From NCBI GenBank assembly GCA_947307505.1, contig CAMZJG010000008.1, positions 1-14,965 on the forward strand: a DNA stretch of 14,965 nt, read 5' to 3'. Positions 7,648 through 13,080 of this stretch are shown here, piece after piece. The translations under genes and the position numbers were made by a program. The notes beneath the pieces are model-generated. The model saw only the letters and a program-made list of their open reading frames with translations, made no database searches and was not told the origin of the DNA. Position 1 is the first letter of the stretch; the number at the start of each line of letters is the position of its first letter. Source of the DNA: an uncultured Clostridia bacterium. Its GTDB lineage: Bacteria > Bacillota_A > Clostridia > Oscillospirales > Oscillospiraceae.

Positions 7648-8829
7648 ATGAAGATCCAGATCGGTCTTTTCTTCGGGGGAAACAGCGTGGAGCACGAGGT
7701 CTCCGTCATTTCCGCTCTCCAGGCCTTCGGGCAGTTCGACCGGGAGAAATACTCTGTGCTGCCCGTCTACATCAGTCGTAACAGCGAGTTCTATACCGGC
7801 GAAGCCGCCGGTCATATTGAGGAATACAAGGATCCAAAGGCTCTGATGGCCAAGTGCACCCAGGTCTTCCCCGTGCGCCTGGGGGACCGGGTCGCTCTGC
7901 TGGAGCAGGGGGCCTTCGGCTGGAAGAAAAAGCCCTACGCCCTTCTGGACGTGGCTTTCCCCGTGGTCCACGGCACCAATGTGGAGGACGGCGCCCTCCA
8001 GGGCTTTTTCCGCACCCTGGGGATCCCCTTTGCGGGCTGCGACGTGATGGCCTCCGCCGTGGGCATGGATAAATACGCCCAGAAGCTCCTGTACCGCTCC
8101 GCCGGCCTGCCGGTGCTCAGCGCCCTCCGCCTGGGGGCGGAGGGGGATCGGGAAGCCTTCTGCGACCTGGCGGAGAAGCAGCTGAGCTACCCCATGATCG
8201 TGAAGCCCCTGGACCTGGGCTCCAGCGTGGGCATCCGTCTGGCCCATGACCGGGCCGGTCTGCTGGAGGCGCTGGACTATGCCTTTTCCTTCGCGCCGGA
8301 GGTGCTGACGGAGCAGGCGGTGCAGCACCTGCGGGAGCTGAACTGTTCCGTCCTGGGGGACCGGGAGGACGCCCGGGCCTCGGAGGTGGAGGAGCCCATC
8401 ATGGGGGACGAGATCCTGAGTTATGAGGATAAGTACGGCTCCGGCGGCAAGGGCGGCAAGACCGGGGCTTCCAAGGGCATGCGGGGGCTGAAGCGCCTTC
8501 TTCCCGCCCCCATTTCTCCGGAGCTTCGGGAGAAGATCCGGGAGGCCGCCGTGGCCGCCTTCCAGGCGCTGGACTGCTGCGGCGTGGCCCGCATCGACTT
8601 CCTGATGGACGACGAGACCGGGCAGTACTGGGTGAACGAGATCAACACCAATCCCGGTTCCCTCTCTTTCTACCTGTGGGAGCCGGTGGGCCTGCCCTAT
8701 CCCCAGCTTCTGGACGAGCTGGTGAAGCTGGCCCTGAAACGGGAGCGCCTGAGAGGCAGCTTCCACCATGAGATCGAGACCGGCATCCTGGCTGGGTTCT
8801 CCGGCGGGAGCAAGGGCGGGAAAATATAG
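7648..8829 (+). CDS. ddl: D-alanine--D-alanine ligase, clostridial long form
   Basis: A 393-residue cytoplasmic ATP-grasp ligase that joins two D-alanines for peptidoglycan precursor synthesis. The N-terminal domain begins with FFGGNSVEHEVSV (8-20). The HGxxGEDG motif is present as H108-GTNVEDG, with Val replacing the second Gly. The ATP-grasp region has MIVKPLDLGSSVG (183-195), and the metal-binding end reads NEINTNPGS (330-338). The specificity-loop motif SYEDKY (258-263) ends in Tyr, the residue usual for D-Ala-D-Ala rather than D-Ala-D-Lac ligases. A Gly/Lys-rich stretch (about 264-277) follows, and the C-terminus is again Gly/Lys-rich. At 393 residues it is longer than E. coli DdlB (about 306). 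The ribosome binding site GAGGAGGT (7633-7640) overlaps the preceding stop codon. Physical linkage to the Mur ligase fits consumption of its product by that enzyme. Confidence 0.93.
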   Translation: MKIQIGLFFGGNSVEHEVSVISALQAFGQFDREKYSVLPVYISRNSEFYTGEAAGHIEEYKDPKALMAKCTQVFPVRLGDRVALLEQGAFGWKKKPYALLDVAFPVVHGTNVEDGALQGFFRTLGIPFAGCDVMASAVGMDKYAQKLLYRSAGLPVLSALRLGAEGDREAFCDLAEKQLSYPMIVKPLDLGSSVGIRLAHDRAGLLEALDYAFSFAPEVLTEQAVQHLRELNCSVLGDREDARASEVEEPIMGDEILSYEDKYGSGGKGGKTGASKGMRGLKRLLPAPISPELREKIREAAVAAFQALDCCGVARIDFLMDDETGQYWVNEINTNPGSLSFYLWEPVGLPYPQLLDELVKLALKRERLRGSFHHEIETGILAGFSGGSKGGKI

Positions 8830-8929
8830 GGTCCCGCTTCAAACAGACCCCGCTTTTCGGGCACCGGGGCAGATACGCTGCCGGGAACGAAGCTTTCATG
8901 AAGAACAATATTCGAAAGAAGATGAATCG
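8830..8929 (+). other. ddl-prfB intergenic leader
   Basis: One hundred bases, the longest gap inside the first part of the rightward operon. The left half is GC-rich with short imperfect stems (CCCG/CGGG around 8857-8871; GGCAG/CTGCC around 8875-8894) but no T-run, so I do not call a terminator. The right half (about 8890-8929) turns AT-rich, as regulatory leaders often do in GC-rich genomes, and contains a short reading frame ending at the prfB start. No convincing -35/-10 pair was found, so prfB probably shares the upstream transcript. Confidence 0.5.
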
Positions 8930-8933
8930 ATGA
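8898..8933 (+). other. Possible 11-codon leader reading frame ending in UGA at the prfB start
   Basis: ATG at 8898 opens an 11-codon frame (M-K-N-N-I-R-K-K-M-N-R) that ends in TGA at 8931-8933. This overlaps the prfB ATG (8930-8932) in an ATGA junction. UGA is read by RF2, the product of prfB, so termination-reinitiation coupling could in principle sense RF2 level. Against this, the leader has only a weak upstream GGGA (about 8883-8886) as a ribosome binding site, and short ATGA overlaps occur by chance. Treat it as a hypothesis. Confidence 0.3.
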
Positions 8934-10030
8934 TCGAATTTGACGCATACAAAACGAAACTGAACGCCCTGCGGCCCAAGCTGGATACGGTGCGGGACGC
9001 CCTGAAGCTGGATGCCGCCCGGGAGGAGATCGCCCAGCTGGAGGCGGAGACCGGGAAGGACGGCTTCTGGAACGACGTGCAGAACGCCCAGAAGGTCCAG
9101 CAGCAGATCAAGCGGCTGCAGCACAAGTGCGAAAACTACGACCAGCTCAACCGGAGCTGGGAGGATCTGCTCACCCTCTGCGACATGGCCCTGGAGGAGA
9201 ACGACGACAGCATGCTGCCGGAGCTGGAGGAGGAATACGCCCGCTTCGAGAGCAAGCTGGAGGAAGTGCACCTCAGCACCCTCCTCAGCGGGGAGTACGA
9301 CGCCAACAACGCCATCCTCACCCTCCATCCCGGCGCCGGCGGCACCGAGGCCATGGACTGGGCGGGGATGCTCTACCGCATGTATACCCGCTGGGCGGAA
9401 CGCCACGGCTATACCTATAAGCTGCTGGACTGGCTGGACGGGGAAGAAGCGGGGATCAAGTCCGCCTCCATCAAGATCGAGGGAGAAAACGCCTACGGCT
9501 ATCTGAAGAGCGAGCACGGTGTGCACCGGCTGGTGCGCATCTCTCCCTTTGACGCCTCCGGCCGTCGGCAGACCAGCTTCGCCGCCGTGGAGGTCATGCC
9601 GGAGATCACCGATACCGGGGAGATCGAGCTCCGGGACGAGGATATCAAGATGGACGTGTTCCGCTCCTCCGGCGCGGGCGGCCAGAAGGTCAACAAGACC
9701 TCCTCCGCTGTGCGGCTGACCCATATCCCCACGGGCATCGTGGTCTCCAGCCAGGTGGAGCGCAGCCACTTCCAGAACCTGGAAAACTGCAAGGAGATGC
9801 TCCGGGCCAAGCTGGCGGAGATCAAGGAGCGGGAGCACCTGGAGAAGATCAGCGACATCAAGGGCGTACAGATGAAGATCGATTTCGGCAGCGCCATCCG
9901 CTCCTACGTCTTCATGCCCTACACCCTGGCCAAGGACACCCGTACGGGATATGAGAACGGGAACATCGGCGCCGTGATGGACGGCGATATCGACGGCTTT
10001 ATCAACGCATACCTGAGTCAGAGGGCATAA
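8930..10030 (+). CDS. prfB: Peptide chain release factor 2
   Basis: A 366-residue class I release factor that recognises UAA and UGA in the ribosomal A site and triggers peptide release. The recognition tripeptide is S205-P-F207, which marks RF2 rather than RF1. The catalytic G250-G-Q252 motif lies in SSGAGGQKVNKTSSAVRLTHIPTG. The length matches the family (E. coli RF2 is 365). The reading frame is continuous: the position of the classical frameshift site near codon 25 reads CTG-AAG-CTG rather than CTT-TGA, so no +1 frameshift is needed. The start is set by homology to the RF2 N-terminus. The ribosome binding site is weak (AAAGAAG, 8915-8921). The open frame extends upstream into ddl, but that extension is not RF2-like. 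The next gene follows after 29 bp. Confidence 0.96.
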   Translation: MIEFDAYKTKLNALRPKLDTVRDALKLDAAREEIAQLEAETGKDGFWNDVQNAQKVQQQIKRLQHKCENYDQLNRSWEDLLTLCDMALEENDDSMLPELEEEYARFESKLEEVHLSTLLSGEYDANNAILTLHPGAGGTEAMDWAGMLYRMYTRWAERHGYTYKLLDWLDGEEAGIKSASIKIEGENAYGYLKSEHGVHRLVRISPFDASGRRQTSFAAVEVMPEITDTGEIELRDEDIKMDVFRSSGAGGQKVNKTSSAVRLTHIPTGIVVSSQVERSHFQNLENCKEMLRAKLAEIKEREHLEKISDIKGVQMKIDFGSAIRSYVFMPYTLAKDTRTGYENGNIGAVMDGDIDGFINAYLSQRA

Positions 10031-10059
10031 GAACAGCGGGAAGGGATGTGCTCGGAGCC

Positions 10060-11550
10060 ATGAAATACGAGATCGGCTTTGACAACGCAAAGTACCTGGA
10101 GACCCAGTCTGCCCATATCCGGGAACGGATCGGTCAGTTCGGAGGCAAGCTCTATCTGGAATTCGGGGGCAAGCTCTTCGACGACAACCACGCCGCCCGG
10201 GTGCTCCCCGGCTTTGAGCCGGACAGCAAGGTGAAGATGCTCCTCACCATGAAGGACCAGGCGGAGATCGTCATGGTCATCAACGCGGGGGACATCGAAA
10301 AGAACAAGGTCCGGGGGGATCTGGGCATCACCTACGACCTGGACCTGCTGCGGCTGATCGACGCCTTCCGGGGCATCGGGCTGTTCGTGGGCAGCGTAGT
10401 CATCACCCATTTTGACCAGCATGCCGGGGCGGAGGCCTTCCAACGGCATCTGGAGAGCCTGGGCCTGCGGGTCTACCGGCACTATACCATCCCCAACTAC
10501 CCCTTCGACGTGGAAGGGATCGTGAGCGAGACCGGCTTCGGCCGGAACGAATTTGTGGAGACCACCCGTCCCCTGGTGGTGGTCACCGCCCCCGGCCCCG
10601 GCAGCGGGAAGATGGCCACCTGTCTGAGCCAGCTCTACCATGAGCACCAGCGGGGAGTCAGCGCGGGCTATGCCAAATTCGAGACCTTCCCCATCTGGAA
10701 CCTGCCGCTGAAGCATCCCGTGAACCTGGCCTACGAAGCGGCCACCACGGACCTGAACGACGTGAACATGATCGACCCCTTCCATCTGGAGGCCTATGGG
10801 GAGACCACGGTGAACTACAACCGGGATGTGGAGATCTACCCGCTGCTGAAGGCCATATTTGAGAGCATATACGGCTACTGCCCCTATAAATCCCCCACGG
10901 ACATGGGCGTGAATATGGCGGGCAACTGCATCATCGACAACGACGCGGTGGTCCACGCCGCAAACAAGGAGATCATCCGCCGCTGGTTCGACGCCGCCTG
11001 CGCTTACCGGAAGGGCAACGTGGACAAGACCGTGGTGCAGAAGAACGAGAGCATCATGAAACAAGCGGGGCTGACCCCGGAGAACCGAAAGGTGGTCATG
11101 GCAGCCCGGGACAAGGCCCAGGCGACCGGCGAGCCCGCCGCCGCCATGGAGCTCTGCGACGGCAGGGTGCTCACGGGAAAGACCTCCAAGCTTCTGGGCG
11201 CCTCCAGCGCCCTGCTGCTGAACGCCCTGAAGACCCTGGCGGGCATCCCGGACGAGGTGCACCTCATTTCGCCCGATGTGATCGCCCCCATTCAGACCCT
11301 GAAGGTGGAACTCCTGGGGGGCGGCAATCCCCGGCTCCATACGGACGAGGTGCTCATCGCCCTCTCCGTGTGCTCCAATACGGATGAGTATGCCGCCCGG
11401 GCCATGGCCCAGCTCCCCAACCTGAACCATACGGAGGTCCACTCCACCGTCATCCTCTCCCAGGTGGACGCCTCCACCTTCAAGAAACTGGGAGCAAATC
11501 TTACATGCGACCCGGTGTATCAGTCCAAAAAGCTCTATCACAGAGGATAG
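10060..11550 (+). CDS. DUF1846 (UPF0371) family protein of unknown function
   Basis: A 496-residue soluble protein of the conserved DUF1846 family, whose biochemical role I do not know. Family-typical stretches are GGKLYLEFGGKLFDDNHAAR near the N-terminus, NAGDIEKNKVRGDLGITYD (75-93) and VVVTAPGPGSGKMATCLSQ (173-191). The last contains a P-loop-like G-P-G-S-G-K (179-184), suggesting nucleotide or phosphate binding. No membrane segment or signal peptide is seen. Start choice is uncertain: ATG 10060 matches the family N-terminus (MKYEIGFD) but has a GGAG only 2 bp upstream, whereas GTG 10048 would add four residues and sits just after GGGAAGGG. It lies between prfB and pncB with gaps of 29 and 16 bp, so it is part of the same transcription unit. 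Linkage to pncB is compatible with a nucleotide-related role, but this is weak inference. Confidence 0.88.
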   Translation: MKYEIGFDNAKYLETQSAHIRERIGQFGGKLYLEFGGKLFDDNHAARVLPGFEPDSKVKMLLTMKDQAEIVMVINAGDIEKNKVRGDLGITYDLDLLRLIDAFRGIGLFVGSVVITHFDQHAGAEAFQRHLESLGLRVYRHYTIPNYPFDVEGIVSETGFGRNEFVETTRPLVVVTAPGPGSGKMATCLSQLYHEHQRGVSAGYAKFETFPIWNLPLKHPVNLAYEAATTDLNDVNMIDPFHLEAYGETTVNYNRDVEIYPLLKAIFESIYGYCPYKSPTDMGVNMAGNCIIDNDAVVHAANKEIIRRWFDAACAYRKGNVDKTVVQKNESIMKQAGLTPENRKVVMAARDKAQATGEPAAAMELCDGRVLTGKTSKLLGASSALLLNALKTLAGIPDEVHLISPDVIAPIQTLKVELLGGGNPRLHTDEVLIALSVCSNTDEYAARAMAQLPNLNHTEVHSTVILSQVDASTFKKLGANLTCDPVYQSKKLYHRG

Positions 11551-11566
11551 GAAAGGAATAACGATC

Positions 11567-13012
11567 ATGGACAATCTGAACTACACCATGCTTTGCGATT
11601 TCTATGAGCTGACCATGGGCAACGGCTACTTCGCCAGCGGGATGCATCAGAAGATCTGCTATTTCGACGTGTTTTTCCGCCAGGTGCCCGACGGGGGCGG
11701 TTTTGCCATCGCCGCCGGTCTGGAACAGATCATCGACTATGTGCAGAATCTGCACTTCGACCGGAAGGACATCGAGTATCTTCGGAGCAAGGGGATCTTT
11801 GATGAGCAGTTCCTCCGGTGGCTGAAGTACTTCCGCTTCACCGGAGATATCTGGGCCGTACCTGAGGGCACCCCCATCTTCCCCTATGAACCCATCCTCA
11901 CCGTTCGGGCTCCCGCGGTGGAAGCGCAGCTCATGGAGACCTTCCTGCTTCTCCAGCTGAACCATCAGTCCCTCATCGCCACCAAGGCCAACCGGGTGGT
12001 ACGGGCTGCCCAGGGCAGACCGGTGATGGAATTCGGCTCCCGTCGGGCTCAGGGCGGCGACGGGGCCATGCTGGGCGCCCGGGCCTCCTACATCGGCGGC
12101 TGCGTCGGCACCGCCTGCACCATTTCCGACCAGCTCTACGGTGTTCCCGCCGGGGGCACCATGGCCCATTCCTGGGTGCAGATGTTCCCCAGCGAGCTGG
12201 AGGCCTTCAAGACCTACTGCCGGATCTACCCCAATAACGCGGTGCTGCTGGTGGATACCTACAATACTCTGAAGAGCGGCGTACCCAACGCCATCCGGGC
12301 ATTCAAGGAAGAGCTGGTGCCCAAGGGCATCACCAACTTCGCCATTCGGCTGGACTCCGGGGATATTTCCTACCTCTCCAAGCAGGCCCGGAAGATGCTG
12401 GATGAGGCGGGTCTGGAAAACTGCCGCATCTCCGCTTCCAACGCTCTGGATGAACGGCTCATCTCCGACCTGCTGATGCAGGGCGCCTGCATCGATTCCT
12501 TCGGCGTAGGCGAGCGGATGATCACCGCCAGCAGCGCTCCCGTTTTCGGCGGCGTGTATAAGCTGGCCGCGGTGGAGGACCAGGAGGGGACCATCATCCC
12601 CAAGATCAAGATCAGCGAGAACACCGCCAAGATCACGAACCCCCACTTCAAAAAGGTCTACCGTCTCTTTGACCGGGAGACGGGGAAAGCTCTGGCGGAT
12701 CAGATCTGCGTCTGGGACGAGGAGATCGACGATTCCCAGCCCCTGACCATTTTCGATCCCCTGGCGGTCTGGAAGACCAAGAAGCTGACGGATTTCGTCG
12801 CCAAGGAGCTGCTGAAGCCCATCTTCAAGGACGGAAAACTGGTGTACCAGAAGCCCAGTCTGACGGAGATCCGCAGCTACTGCGCATCCCAGGTGGAGCT
12901 GCTGTGGGACGAGGTAAAGCGGTTCCAGAACCCCCACAATTACTACGTGGACCTTTCGGAGAAACTATGGCTGGTGAAGCGGGAGCTGCTGAACTCCTTC
13001 CGTGACGAATAA
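11567..13012 (+). CDS. pncB: Nicotinate phosphoribosyltransferase
   Basis: A 481-residue cytoplasmic enzyme of the Preiss-Handler NAD salvage pathway. It converts nicotinate and PRPP (with ATP) to nicotinate mononucleotide. Diagnostic motifs are the N-terminal DFYELTMGNGYF (11-22), MEFGSRRAQGGDGA (154-167), GGTMAH201SW with the phosphorylatable His, and LLVD230TYNT in the phosphoribosyl-binding region. RLDSGDI (261-267) and SNALDE (291-296) also fit the type II phosphoribosyltransferase barrel. The length is that of the long bacterial form. AAAGGA (11552-11557) lies 9 bp before the ATG. It is the last gene before a strong hairpin terminator, so the rightward operon may end here. All catalytic motifs look intact. 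Confidence 0.95.
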   Translation: MDNLNYTMLCDFYELTMGNGYFASGMHQKICYFDVFFRQVPDGGGFAIAAGLEQIIDYVQNLHFDRKDIEYLRSKGIFDEQFLRWLKYFRFTGDIWAVPEGTPIFPYEPILTVRAPAVEAQLMETFLLLQLNHQSLIATKANRVVRAAQGRPVMEFGSRRAQGGDGAMLGARASYIGGCVGTACTISDQLYGVPAGGTMAHSWVQMFPSELEAFKTYCRIYPNNAVLLVDTYNTLKSGVPNAIRAFKEELVPKGITNFAIRLDSGDISYLSKQARKMLDEAGLENCRISASNALDERLISDLLMQGACIDSFGVGERMITASSAPVFGGVYKLAAVEDQEGTIIPKIKISENTAKITNPHFKKVYRLFDRETGKALADQICVWDEEIDDSQPLTIFDPLAVWKTKKLTDFVAKELLKPIFKDGKLVYQKPSLTEIRSYCASQVELLWDEVKRFQNPHNYYVDLSEKLWLVKRELLNSFRDE

Positions 13013-13030
13013 AAACCGGAAATCAACAGG

Positions 13031-13064
13031 AAAACAGGACAGCCGATTGCGGCTGTCCTGTTTT
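13031..13064 (+). terminator. Perfect 15-bp hairpin after pncB, terminator or attenuator
   Basis: Left arm 13031-13045 and right arm 13050-13064 are exact reverse complements over 15 bp, with an ATTG loop. The stem starts with AAAA and ends with TTTT, as in rho-independent terminators with a short U-tract; the A-run could also allow function in the opposite direction. It begins 18 bp after the pncB stop. The base immediately after the stem starts the aguA Shine-Dalgarno region, so it may act as an attenuator for aguA as well as a terminator for the upstream operon. A tandem AACAGGA (13025-13031 and 13033-13039) overlaps the left arm. Confidence 0.85.
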
Positions 13065-13080
13065 GGAGAGGAGGGGCCCC

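Noticed and set aside
6099..7709. Minus-strand open frames opposite the Mur ligase, ddl, prfB, DUF1846 and pncB
   Set aside because: They lie wholly opposite genes with recognised catalytic motifs, have no ribosome binding sites, and show Gln/Gly/His/Pro-rich compositions typical of reverse frames in GC-rich DNA.
8857..8894. Possible terminator between ddl and prfB
   Set aside because: Only short 4-5 bp imperfect stems are present, with no following T-run.
8895..8902. Palindrome TTCATGAA before prfB as an operator
   Set aside because: Eight bases is too short to support a binding site by itself, and no second copy or promoter is nearby.
8768..8929. Upstream in-frame extension of prfB overlapping ddl
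   Set aside because: The extension is Arg/Ser/Pro-rich and unlike RF2. The RF2 N-terminus begins at the ATG at 8930.
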